DNA of 64,000 nucleotides, taken from Microbacterium azadirachtae. Its GTDB lineage: Bacteria > Actinomycetota > Actinomycetes > Actinomycetales > Microbacteriaceae. Positions 55,259-64,000 of this stretch are shown piece by piece. Below the pieces are notes generated by a model. The model saw only the letters and a program-made list of their open reading frames with translations. It was not told the origin of the DNA and ran no database searches. The first letter of the stretch is position 1; every line of letters begins with the position of its first letter. The position numbers and the translations under genes were made by a program. The stretch spans positions 186,001-250,000 of the forward strand of contig NZ_JYIX01000036.1 of assembly GCF_000956505.1 (NCBI RefSeq). Reading direction: 5' to 3'.

Positions 55259-56728
55259 GTGACCGGAAGCAGGGCAGAGGGCGCCTATCTGCGCGCTCTC
55301 GCGGCGTTCAAGACGCCGACGCTCGACCTGCTGCACGGCCGGTTCGCGCCCTTCGTCGTCGCCGTGCTCAGCCAGATGTTCTCCGCCGACCGGCCGACAG
55401 TGGCCGTCGCCGATGCGCACGTCGAGGTCGGCGAGATGCTGGATCAGCTCCGCGCGGCGGGCTATGGGCGCGACGACCGCCGGCTGCCCGCCACGACCGG
55501 TCGTGAGGTGTGCCGGTACTGGATCAAGGTCGGCTGGCTCGGCCAGCAGATCGAGGGCGAGAGCGAGGTCTACCGCCTCACCGCGCACGCCGTGCGTGCG
55601 CTCGAGATAGCCGACCTCACCGGGGGCGGCGCGCGCGTCTCCAACTCCCGGGTGCGCACCCTGCTCGAGGCCGTGGAGCGCCTCGCGGGGAACGCGGACG
55701 ACGACCCGGCCCGGCGCCTGAGGCGCCTGCGCGCGGAGCGGGCGGCGCTCGACGCCCAGATCACGGCGCTCGAGAGCGGGGCGGCCGATCCTGTGCCGGA
55801 GGACGAACTGCTCGAAGAGGCTGAGAACGTGCTGCACCTCTCGCGAGGGCTGCCGGCGGACTTCACGCGCGTCGCGGAGTCGATCAAGGCGATGCAGCGC
55901 GATGTGATCCGAGACCTCCGTCGCGACGAGCGCCCGACCGGGGAGGTGCTGCGCGAATATCTGCTGCGCGGCCAGCAGGTCATGCAGTCGACGCGCGAGG
56001 GGCAGGCATTCGCGGGCGCGCTGCGCCTCATCGGCGACCCGGAGCGGATCGACGAGCTCACGGAGCAGCTGCACGGGCTCCTCGCGCGCCCGTTCGCGCA
56101 GCTGCTGGACGGCACTCAGCGCACGGAGCTCGACATGATCGGGCGTCGGATGGAGCTGGGCGTACAGGAGGTCTTGACCGCACAGCGCCGCGCGTCGCAC
56201 GTCATCGCGGGTCAGGTGCGCACGCACGACCCCGCGCGCGATCGCCAGGTCGACGAGCTGCTGCGCGACGTCATCGCGGGGATGCAGGCCTGGACGCAGA
56301 CGCGGACCCCCGAGACCCCGGTGGAACCGCTCCGCCGCCTGCCGGTGGCGAGCATCGGCCACCTGCGCCAATCGCTCGGCGACATCCGCCCGCCCGGATC
56401 GCCGGCGGCGCTGGTCACGCAGGGTCAGGACGCCGAGTTCGTCGACGCCGACACGCGGGCCTGGGGTGGCCCGCACTACGCCGAACTCGAGGCGCACGTC
56501 TCAGGACTCGCCGACGAGTTCGACCTCGGCGAGGCGTTTCAGGCGATCACCGCGGAAAGCACCCGCCGCCCGGTCGATCTGCTCGGACTGCTCGAGATCG
56601 CCCACCGCAACGGGCTGGCAGAGGCGGACGGGGTCTCGATCGTGGAGACCGTGCGCCCCGACGGCACCGCGCGCCGATTCGCGTTCGGATCCGTGACCGC
56701 CCATGCGAGGAAGGAAGAGGAACGATGA
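55259..56728 (+). CDS. jetA: JetA/MksF-like kleisin-type subunit (DUF3375)
   Basis: A 489-residue protein matching the DUF3375 family, the first subunit of Wadjet/MksBEF-type SMC complexes, where it acts as the kleisin that bridges the SMC heads. The N-terminal winged-helix region (about 20-125) contains [20 protein letters not shown] and the conserved [21 protein letters not shown]; the middle is helical with coiled-coil character (about 140-300); the end includes [24 protein letters not shown] 55259 follows AGGGAG. The stop overlaps jetB by 4 bases. Confidence 0.88.
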   Translation: MTGSRAEGAYLRALAAFKTPTLDLLHGRFAPFVVAVLSQMFSADRPTVAVADAHVEVGEMLDQLRAAGYGRDDRRLPATTGREVCRYWIKVGWLGQQIEGESEVYRLTAHAVRALEIADLTGGGARVSNSRVRTLLEAVERLAGNADDDPARRLRRLRAERAALDAQITALESGAADPVPEDELLEEAENVLHLSRGLPADFTRVAESIKAMQRDVIRDLRRDERPTGEVLREYLLRGQQVMQSTREGQAFAGALRLIGDPERIDELTEQLHGLLARPFAQLLDGTQRTELDMIGRRMELGVQEVLTAQRRASHVIAGQVRTHDPARDRQVDELLRDVIAGMQAWTQTRTPETPVEPLRRLPVASIGHLRQSLGDIRPPGSPAALVTQGQDAEFVDADTRAWGGPHYAELEAHVSGLADEFDLGEAFQAITAESTRRPVDLLGLLEIAHRNGLAEADGVSIVETVRPDGTARRFAFGSVTAHARKEEER

Positions 56729-57453
56729 CCTCCGATGTTGCAGAGACCTCCGATGCCACCGAGACCTCGGGGTTCATCGAGCCCGTCGCGATGGAGGACG
56801 ACCTCGCCGAGCTGTTCCCGGGTGACCGCGGGGTGCTCGATCCCGAGGTGCGGCGCACGCTCGCGCTGATCCTGCACCGGCGCTTCCTGCTCGCCGACCG
56901 CAACCGCACCGAGTGGCGTGCCCTCCTCGACCACCAGACGGTGATCGAGTCGCGCCTCAACGATCTGTACATCCGGCTGATCGTCGATCACGCGCACGGT
57001 CTGGCGTACAAGCAGCAGATCCGCATCGACGAACTCGACATCCCGATCCTCCTGCGCGATACGCCGTACACCCGCTCCGAGACGCTCGTGCTGGTGCACC
57101 TGCGCACCGTCTACGAGCGCGAGAACGTGGCGGGCGAGGCCGCGCCGCGCATCGACATCGAGGACGTCGAGCAGACCGTGCTCAGCTACTTCACCGACGC
57201 CGATGGCGACATCTCGCGCCGCCAGAAGGCCGTGCGCGATGCGATGCGCAAGCTCTCGAACGACGGGATCATCAGCGAGGAGACGACCGGCCGCTATCGG
57301 ATCGGTCCTCTCGTCGAGGTCGTGCTGAGTGCGGAGAAGCTCACCGAGCTGCGCGACTGGCTGCGCGACACCGCCGCCGAACGACGTGCCGCCGCAGGCG
57401 GCGTCGCGCTCGACGACGCCGCCGAGGAAGCCCTGGAGGACGCCCTGTCATGA
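56725..57453 (+). CDS. jetB: JetB/MksE-like KITE subunit (DUF4194)
   Basis: A 242-residue protein of the DUF4194 family, the small winged-helix (KITE) subunit that binds the kleisin in Wadjet/MksBEF complexes. An acidic N-terminus of about 30 residues is followed by [23 protein letters not shown] and [24 protein letters not shown], then a second winged-helix with [22 protein letters not shown] 56725 overlaps the jetA stop, and its own stop overlaps jetC, so the three subunits are made as a unit. Confidence 0.88.
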   Translation: MTSDVAETSDATETSGFIEPVAMEDDLAELFPGDRGVLDPEVRRTLALILHRRFLLADRNRTEWRALLDHQTVIESRLNDLYIRLIVDHAHGLAYKQQIRIDELDIPILLRDTPYTRSETLVLVHLRTVYERENVAGEAAPRIDIEDVEQTVLSYFTDADGDISRRQKAVRDAMRKLSNDGIISEETTGRYRIGPLVEVVLSAEKLTELRDWLRDTAAERRAAAGGVALDDAAEEALEDALS

Positions 57454-60400
57454 CCATGGTCGACACTCTCTTCGGACTGATCCCCGAAGCATCCCGCGGC
57501 CAGCAGTGGGTCGCGGAGGATCTGCAGCTGGTGAACTGGGGCGGCTACGACGGAGGACCGCACCGCGTGCGGTTCTCTCCTGCCGCGACCCTGCTGTGCG
57601 GCGGATCCGGATCCGGCAAGTCGACGCTCATGGACGCGTATATCGCGCTCATGATGCCGCACACCACGCCATTCAACGGCGCGTCGAACGGCGGTGTCAC
57701 CGGGCGCCCCCGTGGCGACGAGCAGCGCAACGTGCTCTCCTACGGGCGCGGCAAGCTCGACGAGACGCGCACCGAGGAGGGCACGAAGGTGCAGGTGCTC
57801 CGCGGCGACGGCGAGGACACCTGGACAGCGATCGCGGTGACGTGGCGGGACCACGACGACTCGCGCTTCACAGCCGTGCGCGCCTGGTACATCCCGGCCG
57901 GCGCGCGCGTGCTCGAGGACACGGTGCGCGTGCGCGCCACCGCGAACACCGCGTTCGACCTCGCGACACTCGAGCGTGCGGCCGCGCAGCGCCTCACCGA
58001 CGCCTCCGTGCGCGCCGCCGGGCTGGAACCCGTGGGCACGGACCGCGAGTTCTCGGCACGGCTGCACTCCGTGCTGGGCATCGGAGCCGCGGGATCCGGC
58101 GCGAACGCGATGAGCCTGCTCGCCCGCATCCAGGCGGGACAGCAGATCACGACGGTCGACGACCTGTACAAGCGCCTGGTGCTCGAAGAGCCAGAGACGA
58201 TGCGCACCGCGGACGCCGTGGTCGTGCACTTCGACGAGCTCGAGAGCACGAAGCAGCGCATGCTCGTTGCACGCCAGCAGGTCGCCGCCCTCGAGCCGAT
58301 CCGGGACCTGCGCCAGCGCATCGACACCGCGGCCGGCCGGATGACGCTCATCGACGCGGTGGGCGTGTTCGAGGATCCGACGTCCGTCGCCTCCCTCTGG
58401 CGTGCCGAGCGGCGCATGGATCTGCTCCGCACGGTCGAGGATGAGCTCCGCGACCGTACCCGCGTGCTCGACGTCCTCGTCCGGGAGAAGCGCGTGCAGG
58501 CCGAGGCCGCGGAGGTCGAGCACGAGGGCCTGCGGGATCTGCTGCGCGAGCGCGGCGGCGACAGGCTGGAGACGGCGCAGCGGGAGCTGCGCGGCGTCGA
58601 GCGGCGTCTCGAGGACGCTCGAGTCCTTCGTGCGAGGTTCGACGACGACCTGCGCGCGCTCGGCGCGGAGGTGCACAGCAGGGCGGAGTTCGACAAGCTC
58701 GTCGGGCGCGCCCGCGCGGTGCTCGGCGACGCGGATGCCAAGGGCAGCGCGCGCGAGGCCTGGGCCGACGCGCGTCGCACCAGGGACGGCCTCAAGACCG
58801 AACTCGCGCAGCGCGAGCGTGCGGCCGAGGAGGCCACGGCGTTCGCGGGAAACATCCCCGGCGACCTGTACCGTTCCCGCGAGATGCTCGCCGAGGCGGC
58901 GGGGCTCGAACCGCACCAGCTGCCCTTCGTGGGCGAGCTCATCGAGGTCCGCACCGAGTACGAGCCGTGGCGCGAGGCGTTCAACCTCGCCCTCGGCGGC
59001 TTCGCCACGACCGTGCTGCTCGACATCGCCGACCTGGACCGGTTCCGCACCGCGATCGACGGCATGCGCACTCCGCGCCGCCTCACGTACCAGGGCGTGC
59101 ACACCGGACTCTCCGTGAGCGGTGGGGGAGCGGAGAACCGGCTGCCGGGACGTCTCGAGTACGCCGACACTCCGTTCGCCGGGTGGCTGCAGGTGCGGCT
59201 GGCCGAGCGGTTCGGCTTCGTCTGCGTCAACACTGCCGCGGAGCTCGCCGCGCACGAGCAGGCGCTCACGATCACGGGTCAGGTCTCCCGCGGAGACCAG
59301 GGCGCGCATGGCGGCCACGGCCGGGCCAACGTGCTCGGCTTCTCCAACCGCGCCCGGCTGCGCGAGCTCGAGGCCGCGGTCGAGGAGCTTCGGCCCGCTC
59401 TCGAGCGTGCGGAGGAAGCCGTGACGGCGGCCGAGACGGCGCTGGACCGTTTCGATGCCGAGCGCGCGGCCTTCGCGCGGATCGTGGACGTCGTGTGGGA
59501 CCAGGTCGACGTCGATGCCCTCGTCGCCGTGCAGGAGCGCTGGCGCGGCGTCGAGACCGAGGTCGCGGAGAAGAACCCGGACATCGCCGGGATCGCGGCG
59601 CAGATCGAGAAGGCCAAGGGCCTGGCAGGACGACTCCGCGAGGAGATCGGCGCGGCCACGGCCGAGCGCCAGCAGGTCGAGCGACGTTGGGGCGAGATCA
59701 CCGACGACGTCGACGCCGGTCAGGCGCTGATCGACGAGGCGACCGGATCCGATCGTGCCGTGGGCACGGAGCAGGCGCAGTACCTCGACGACCGCTTCGC
59801 CTCGCCCGCATCGGCCAAGGCCGCACCCTCGGTGCTGCTGGAGCGCTTCGACGGTGCGCTGCAGACCGCGGGCAACCGGCTGAACGAGGACCGGGCGACG
59901 GCGTTCGAGGCTCACCACGAACAGCGCGAGAGCATGCGCCGTCTGATGGCCGGATTCCTGGAGCGCTGGGAGAACCCGAACCTAGTCGCCGATCCGGATC
60001 TGTACGTCGACGACTTCGAGAGCATCCTCGCGGCGCTCGAGACGAGCGGTCTGCATCAGCTCGAGAGCGAGTGGCGGGACAGCCTCGTCCACCTCTCCGG
60101 GAACGATCTCACGAACCTCGACTCCACGCTCGGCCGGGCGCTGCGGGACATCCGGGAACGGATCGAGCCGATCAACCGGATCATGCAGGACCTGCCGTTC
60201 TACGACGACCACCACCGCCTGCAGATCACGACCCGCGAGAGCCAGTCCGAGGCGCGCAAGCGCTTCCGTCGTGACCTGCGCGAGGTGCGAGGGCTCATCG
60301 AGACCGCGTCCAGCGATCAGGAACGCGAGCAGGCCTACCGCCGGATGTCGCGTCTCATCGGGCACCTGCGGCGCACCGCGCCGGACTTCGCCGATCTCAT

Positions 60401-60806
60401 CGACGTGCGCAACCACGTGCGGGTGAGTGCTGAGCGCGTCACCGCCGACACCAAGCAGCACGTCGCGCTCTACGACCACATCGGCGAGAAGTCCGGCGGC
60501 GAGTCGCAGGAGCTCATCGCGTTCATCGTCGGCGCCGCGCTCCGCTACCAGCTGGGCGACGCCGGGGCCGAGCGCCCGCGCTACGCCCCGGTGTTCATGG
60601 ACGAGGCCCTCATCAAGGCCGATGCGCACTTCACCAAGCGGGCGATCGGCGCCTGGCGCGGTCTCGGGTTCCAGCTCGTGATCGGCGCCCCCAACGACAA
60701 GTACAGTGCGATCGAACCGCACGTCGACGTGGAGTACGACATCCTGAAGGACACCCAGGGGCGATCCTGGGCGAAACTCAAGGTCGCGTTGCCCGAGGCT
60801 CGCTGA
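57450..60806 (+). CDS. jetC: JetC/MksB-like SMC ATPase
   Basis: An 1118-residue SMC-type ATPase. The head is split as expected: Walker [10 protein letters not shown] at residues 51-59 and, at the other end, the ABC signature SGGESQE (about 1015-1021) and Walker [10 protein letters not shown] (about 1045-1053). Between lie two long helical coiled-coil blocks (about 310-500 and 630-900) around a central non-coiled region that is the hinge equivalent. ATP-driven DNA loop extrusion is the role of the family. ATG 57450 overlaps the jetB stop. No jetD gene follows: the next gene is a 75-residue minus-strand protein. Confidence 0.9.
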   Translation: MTMVDTLFGLIPEASRGQQWVAEDLQLVNWGGYDGGPHRVRFSPAATLLCGGSGSGKSTLMDAYIALMMPHTTPFNGASNGGVTGRPRGDEQRNVLSYGRGKLDETRTEEGTKVQVLRGDGEDTWTAIAVTWRDHDDSRFTAVRAWYIPAGARVLEDTVRVRATANTAFDLATLERAAAQRLTDASVRAAGLEPVGTDREFSARLHSVLGIGAAGSGANAMSLLARIQAGQQITTVDDLYKRLVLEEPETMRTADAVVVHFDELESTKQRMLVARQQVAALEPIRDLRQRIDTAAGRMTLIDAVGVFEDPTSVASLWRAERRMDLLRTVEDELRDRTRVLDVLVREKRVQAEAAEVEHEGLRDLLRERGGDRLETAQRELRGVERRLEDARVLRARFDDDLRALGAEVHSRAEFDKLVGRARAVLGDADAKGSAREAWADARRTRDGLKTELAQRERAAEEATAFAGNIPGDLYRSREMLAEAAGLEPHQLPFVGELIEVRTEYEPWREAFNLALGGFATTVLLDIADLDRFRTAIDGMRTPRRLTYQGVHTGLSVSGGGAENRLPGRLEYADTPFAGWLQVRLAERFGFVCVNTAAELAAHEQALTITGQVSRGDQGAHGGHGRANVLGFSNRARLRELEAAVEELRPALERAEEAVTAAETALDRFDAERAAFARIVDVVWDQVDVDALVAVQERWRGVETEVAEKNPDIAGIAAQIEKAKGLAGRLREEIGAATAERQQVERRWGEITDDVDAGQALIDEATGSDRAVGTEQAQYLDDRFASPASAKAAPSVLLERFDGALQTAGNRLNEDRATAFEAHHEQRESMRRLMAGFLERWENPNLVADPDLYVDDFESILAALETSGLHQLESEWRDSLVHLSGNDLTNLDSTLGRALRDIRERIEPINRIMQDLPFYDDHHRLQITTRESQSEARKRFRRDLREVRGLIETASSDQEREQAYRRMSRLIGHLRRTAPDFADLIDVRNHVRVSAERVTADTKQHVALYDHIGEKSGGESQELIAFIVGAALRYQLGDAGAERPRYAPVFMDEALIKADAHFTKRAIGAWRGLGFQLVIGAPNDKYSAIEPHVDVEYDILKDTQGRSWAKLKVALPEAR

Positions 60807-60837
60807 GCCGCGCGGATCCTCGCACAGAGGCGGCCTG

Positions 60838-61065
60838 TCACCAGTCGCTGCGATCGAGCGCGGCCTGCAGGTCGCGCATCGCGCGCGCGTCCTCGCGGGT
60901 CGGCACGCCGCCGCGCTGCAGGATCCGGCGCGGCAGCCACGTCGGCATCGCGAGACGCGGGCGTCGCTGCGGCGACGGCGCGGCGTCCGCAGCGGTACGC
61001 GGGGAGGCATCCGTGCGCGCAAGAGGGATCCGGAAAGGGGCGGGGGTCGTGGCGGTCTCGGTCAT
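60838..61065 (-). CDS. Small protein divergent from the AraC-type regulator
   Basis: A 75-residue protein with a Thr/Pro/Ala-rich N-terminus and a more conserved-looking C-terminus (RPRLAMPTWLPRRILQRGG, then EDARAMRDLQAALDRSDW). No family recognised. ATG 61065 is preferred over the upstream in-frame 61167, which lies inside the divergent gene. It appears leaderless: TAGCTT (61078-61073), seven bases, ATG. It is divergent from the AraC-type gene over 85 bp and convergent with jetC. Confidence 0.65.
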   Translation of the reverse strand: MTETATTPAPFRIPLARTDASPRTAADAAPSPQRRPRLAMPTWLPRRILQRGGVPTREDARAMRDLQAALDRSDW

Positions 61066-61102
61066 GGCTTCAAAGCTACGAGCACCAGGATCCTGCCACC
61101 AG

Positions 61103-61124
61103 ATGGCGGAAAGACTTTCGCCAT
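61103..61124. promoter_or_regulatory. Inverted repeat overlapping the AraC-type promoter
   Basis: ATGGC-GGAAAG-A-CTTTC-GCCAT is symmetric apart from one extra G in the left arm. Its right end overlaps a TTCGCC -35-like element (61117-61122), which precedes TATGAT (61139-61144) by 16 bp. It is a likely operator in the 85-bp divergent region. Confidence 0.55.
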
Positions 61125-61150
61125 AAAGATTCAGCCAGTATGATCGCAGC

Positions 61151-62152
61151 ATGCTGCAGAGCGTCACCCTTCCCGTGATCGACGGGCTCGCCGTCTTCGA
61201 ATTCGGCCTGCTCAGCGAGGTTTTCGGACTGGACCGGAGCGTCTATTCGGACGTCCCCGCCTTCGACTTCCGCGTGTGCGGCCTCGAGGCCGGGCGACCC
61301 GTGAGCACGGAGGTCGGGGCGCAGGTCATCCCCGCCTACGGGCTCGAGGCGATGGACCACGCCGACGTGATCGCGGTGCCCGCGGCACGCGTCCGTCCCG
61401 CCGAGGAGTACCCGGTCGAGCTGCTGGATGCGCTGCGCCGCGCCGCGGATCGCGGGGCGATCCTGCTGAGCGCCTGTTCCGGGGCCTTCATCTTGGGAGC
61501 CGCCGGGCTTCTCGACGGGAGGCCGTGCACGACGCACTGGCGCTATGCCGAGGAACTGCAGCGGCGCTACCCGACGGCCCGCATCGATCCGGACGTGCTG
61601 TTCGTGGACGACGGTGATCTGATCACGAGCGCCGGTACCGCGGCGGGCATCGATGCGAGTCTGCACCTCGTGCGACGCGAGCTCGGCAGCGCGATCGCCA
61701 ATGTCATCGCCCGGAACATGGTGGTGCCGCCGCAGCGCGACGGCGGGCAGCGTCAGTACATCGAGCGCCCGGTGCCGCAGGCCGATTCGGATGCCATGGG
61801 CGATGTCCTGGCCTATCTGGGCGATCGTCTCGGCGCCGCGCATTCCGTCGCGTCGCTCGCGCAGCGTGCGCACATGTCCACCCGCACGTTCGCGCGGAGG
61901 TTCGTCGCAGAGACCGGGGTGACGCCGATGCAGTGGCTCACCGCTCAGCGCGTGCTGCATGCGCGGCTCGCCCTCGAGACGACCGATGCATCGATCGAGG
62001 AGATCGCGGCCACCTGCGGATTCGGCAGTGCGACGCTGTTCCGGCACCACTTCACGCGGGAGGTCGGGATCGCGCCGAGCGCATACCGTCGCACGTACGC
62101 CTGCGACCTCGCGGAGCAGACGGCGGAGCGAGAGCTGCTGTCCCTCGGGTAG
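61151..62152 (+). CDS. GlxA-type AraC-family regulator with DJ-1/PfpI domain
   Basis: A 333-residue regulator. Residues 1-170 form a class I glutamine-amidotransferase-like (DJ-1/PfpI) domain, with nucleophile-elbow Cys109 in LLSACSGAFILGAAGLLDGR but no clear catalytic triad; residues 215-325 form the double helix-turn-helix AraC domain (SVASLAQRAHMSTRTFARRF and ASIEEIAATCGFGSATLFRHH). The ligand is unknown; relatives respond to carnitine, betaine, arginine or nicotinate metabolites. It is leaderless: TATGAT, six bases, ATG 61151. The inverted repeat just upstream may be autoregulatory. Confidence 0.9.
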   Translation: MLQSVTLPVIDGLAVFEFGLLSEVFGLDRSVYSDVPAFDFRVCGLEAGRPVSTEVGAQVIPAYGLEAMDHADVIAVPAARVRPAEEYPVELLDALRRAADRGAILLSACSGAFILGAAGLLDGRPCTTHWRYAEELQRRYPTARIDPDVLFVDDGDLITSAGTAAGIDASLHLVRRELGSAIANVIARNMVVPPQRDGGQRQYIERPVPQADSDAMGDVLAYLGDRLGAAHSVASLAQRAHMSTRTFARRFVAETGVTPMQWLTAQRVLHARLALETTDASIEEIAATCGFGSATLFRHHFTREVGIAPSAYRRTYACDLAEQTAERELLSLG

Positions 62153-62181
62153 CGCCTGGCCGGTCTGCTTGGAGCGCAGGG

Positions 62182-62349
62182 CTACCGCGTCGACAGATAG
62201 AGGACGAGCACGCCGATGATCACCAGCGCGACCGCAAGCATGCTCCACACCGGCGCTCCGTAGACATCTCGGAGGATCCACGGCGTCCGATATCCGCGCT
62301 CTGCGGCCGTCCGCCTGCGATGTCGTCTGCCGTCGTTCCGCGTCGCCAT
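62182..62349 (-). CDS. Small single-pass membrane protein (55 residues)
   Basis: A short frame with an Arg-rich N-terminus (ATRNDGRRHRRR) and one strong membrane segment at the C-terminus (VWSMLAVALVIIGVLVLYL) ending STR. Three supports for it being real: TACGCT (62361-62356) and exactly six bases precede its ATG, the same leaderless signature as a dozen other genes here; codon third positions are mostly G or C; and the hydrophobic run has no stop. Convergent with the AraC-type gene. Function unknown. Confidence 0.65.
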   Translation of the reverse strand: MATRNDGRRHRRRTAAERGYRTPWILRDVYGAPVWSMLAVALVIIGVLVLYLSTR

Positions 62350-62516
62350 CGGGCGAGCGTAGGTCGGTGGGCTGAGGCTCGGCTATGACTGCGCCCGGTG
62401 TCGCCTGAGCGCGGTCAGGGTTGCGGATCGGATGGGGCAGGCATCCGCTCACCGGGATCCGATGGCGGGATGACAGACTGAATATATTGGTCCGACGTCT
62501 TGCGGAGGGAGCGAGC

Positions 62517-63854
62517 ATGCACGACAATCGCAGCGATGCGCAGCTGCTCCGCGCTGTGCGGGACGGCGACGGCGGCGCCTGGGAGCTCCTGTGGCACCGG
62601 CACTACGACTCCGCTCTCCGGTACGCCCGGCGCCTCTACTGGTCGCGGGCGGAGGATCTCGTCTCGGAGTCGTTCCTCGCGATCTACCAGCAGCTGCGAA
62701 CGCGGGACAACGGTCCGGATTCGTCCTTCCGCGCCTACCTGAAGACGGTGATCCGCAACACCTCCGCCCGATGGCATGCGGACGCCGGCCGGATGCTCGA
62801 CACCGAGGACATCGATCAGGTGGATCCTCGCGATGGCCTCCGCCATGTCGAACGGGAGTCCGGTTCGGAGGATGTCCTCGCCGCGTTCGGAGCGCTTCCC
62901 GACCGCTGGCAGCGGGTGCTCTGGCTCTCCGAGGTGGACCAGGCGGGGCGTCCCGCGATCGCGCGCGAGCTGGGCATCAGACCGAATGCGGTGTCGGCGC
63001 TGCAACGTCGTGCCCGCGCGGGTATGAAGTATCAATGGCTGGTCCGGCAGGTTCCGACGGGGCTGCGCGGCGATGCCGCGCACGTCGCCCGACTGCTGCC
63101 GCAGCACGTGGCGCACCCCCGGAATGCGGCTCTCGCCGCCGAGGTCGCCGCGCACCTCGTGACCTGCATGCTCTGCACGGACCTGCTGCGGGGCATGCAT
63201 GCCTCCGTCGCCCGGGCACAGGGCGGGGCGCTGTCGGCGGTGCTGCTCGGGACAGTCGGAGCGGGGGTGCCGGTCACCGCGTCGCTGAGCGCCGGGACAG
63301 CCGCCGCGGCCACGACCACGGCGGGCGCAGGTGTGCTGGCCTGGCTGTTCGCAGGCGGCGTCACCGCCGCTACGGTCGGCGGTCTCGTGGCGACGACGCT
63401 GCTCACCGTCACGCCTGCGGTCGCACCGCCGGCGGAGGCCCTCCGCGCCCCGACGGCGACAGCGCCGCCGTCGCCGTCGCCGGGCCCGTCCGCGGCCGCG
63501 GAGGCAGCTCGGATCGAGGTGCCCGAGCCGGTTGCGCCCGCGCCGGGTCCTCCGGGGGAGGCGGCGCCGGATCCCGCTCCGGTGGCTCCGGATCTCTCTG
63601 CGGTGATTCCGGATCCCGTTGCGGCCGTGATTCCGGATCCTGCCGTGCAGCTGCCTCCGGATGTCGTTGCGGGGGCGATTCCGGATCCCGTCGTGCAGGT
63701 GCCTCCGGATGGTGTTGCGGAACTGTGGTCGATGACCCTCCCGGACGCGTCACTGCCCGTCGTCGACCCGCCGCCGACGAGTATGCAGCGCGTCGCGACG
63801 TCCCAGATCGGCGTCCTGGGACTCTCGCTGGAACTGCGCGTCGTGCTTCCCTGA
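62517..63854 (+). CDS. ECF-type sigma factor fused to zinc motif, membrane segments and Pro-rich tail
   Basis: A 445-residue protein. Residues 8-95 are sigma region 2 (WELLWHRHYDSALRYARRL, then AEDLVSESFLAIYQQL); residues 120-175 are region 4 (RWQRVLWLSEVDQAGRPAIA, then ELGIRPNAVSALQRRARAG). At 213-220 lies His-x3-Cys-x2-Cys (HLVTCMLC), the core of the ZAS-type anti-sigma zinc motif. Hydrophobic stretches at about 237-258 and 266-298 follow, then a Pro-rich region with IPDP and VPPDG units. ATG 62517 follows GGAGGGA; TATATT lies at 62483-62488. Sigma and its restraint seem combined in one membrane-bound chain. Confidence 0.85.
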   Translation: MHDNRSDAQLLRAVRDGDGGAWELLWHRHYDSALRYARRLYWSRAEDLVSESFLAIYQQLRTRDNGPDSSFRAYLKTVIRNTSARWHADAGRMLDTEDIDQVDPRDGLRHVERESGSEDVLAAFGALPDRWQRVLWLSEVDQAGRPAIARELGIRPNAVSALQRRARAGMKYQWLVRQVPTGLRGDAAHVARLLPQHVAHPRNAALAAEVAAHLVTCMLCTDLLRGMHASVARAQGGALSAVLLGTVGAGVPVTASLSAGTAAAATTTAGAGVLAWLFAGGVTAATVGGLVATTLLTVTPAVAPPAEALRAPTATAPPSPSPGPSAAAEAARIEVPEPVAPAPGPPGEAAPDPAPVAPDLSAVIPDPVAAVIPDPAVQLPPDVVAGAIPDPVVQVPPDGVAELWSMTLPDASLPVVDPPPTSMQRVATSQIGVLGLSLELRVVLP

Positions 63855-63857
63855 CGT

Positions 63858-64000
63858 CTAGCCGCGGGCCGGGGCGGATCCTTTGCGCAGATTCCGTCGC
63901 TGGTGGTCATGCGGGCGGACGTCGTGGGGAGCGCAGCGCGGCATCCCATCCTCTGATTCCGTCGGTGCGGCGGGGACTGCCGCGGCTGCGGCAGCCGCTG
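63858..64000 (-). CDS. Possible C-terminal end of a gene running off the window
   Basis: A minus-strand frame is open from the window edge to a TAG at 63858-63860, three bases from the sigma-factor stop. The visible 46 or so residues run from an Ala-rich stretch to RPHDHQRRNLRKGSAPARG. The convergent position makes a gene end plausible, but there is no recognisable domain and third-position G+C is not as high as in neighbours. Confidence 0.35.
   Translation of the reverse strand, partial: AAAAAAAVPAAPTESEDGMPRCAPHDVRPHDHQRRNLRKGSAPARG

Noticed and set aside
60838..61065. Small minus-strand gene after jetC as a remnant of jetD
   Set aside because: It is on the opposite strand, only 75 residues, and shows nothing like the Toprim or DUF2220 regions of JetD.

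Overview
The window is chromosomal DNA from a high-G+C actinobacterium, most likely a Microbacteriaceae member close to Microbacterium. The grounds are the very high G+C third codon positions, paired clpP1/clpP2 genes, an actinobacterial-type ileS T-box leader, TAGACT/TAGGCT-like -10 elements and many apparently leaderless genes. Gene packing is dense, with frequent ATGA/GTGA stop-start overlaps.

Layout. 0-8 kb: a Lys/Ala-rich C-terminal tail (probably trigger factor), a TPR protein, clpP1-clpP2, then a SorC regulator-deoC-aldehyde dehydrogenase-truncated ALDH operon lying between clpP2 and clpX. 8-16 kb: a GyrI-like protein, an M3 peptidase, a LysR regulator divergent from tdh-kbl (threonine catabolism), and an alpha/beta hydrolase between two copies of a nested inverted-repeat element, followed by an ArsR-type regulator with a phased operator. 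16-25 kb: valS, a peptide-type ABC transporter operon and a pentapeptide-repeat protein. 25-36 kb: T-box-ileS-folC-DUF4233-ndk, a VKOR protein, RNase E/G, a TMEM175-like channel, DUF4031, and rplU-rpmA. 36-43 kb: obgE-proB, proA, a small membrane gene, nadD, a Pro/Ala-rich membrane protein and rsfS. 43-53 kb: fdhD with an FdhF/YdeP molybdenum oxidoreductase, NUDIX, lysA, a universal stress protein coupled to an APC permease, an Orn/Lys/Arg-type decarboxylase and a divergent LysR regulator. 53-61 kb: tRNA-Ala(GGC), two unrecognised envelope proteins and a three-gene SMC-like jetABC (MksF-MksE-MksB) operon. 61-64 kb: a GlxA-type AraC regulator, small proteins and a sigma factor fused to a zinc motif, membrane segments and a Pro-rich tail.

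Most of the window is housekeeping: proteolysis, translation, folate, NAD, proline and lysine synthesis. The accessory interest lies in the jetABC operon, which resembles the Wadjet plasmid-defence/MksBEF condensin core but has no jetD nuclease gene on either side; in the sigma-zinc-membrane fusion; in the short repeat units found in and around ileS; in the two-copy nested repeat around 14-15 kb; and in a recurrent TANNNT-N6/7-start signature that argues for widespread leaderless transcription and supports one 55-residue gene that is easily missed.
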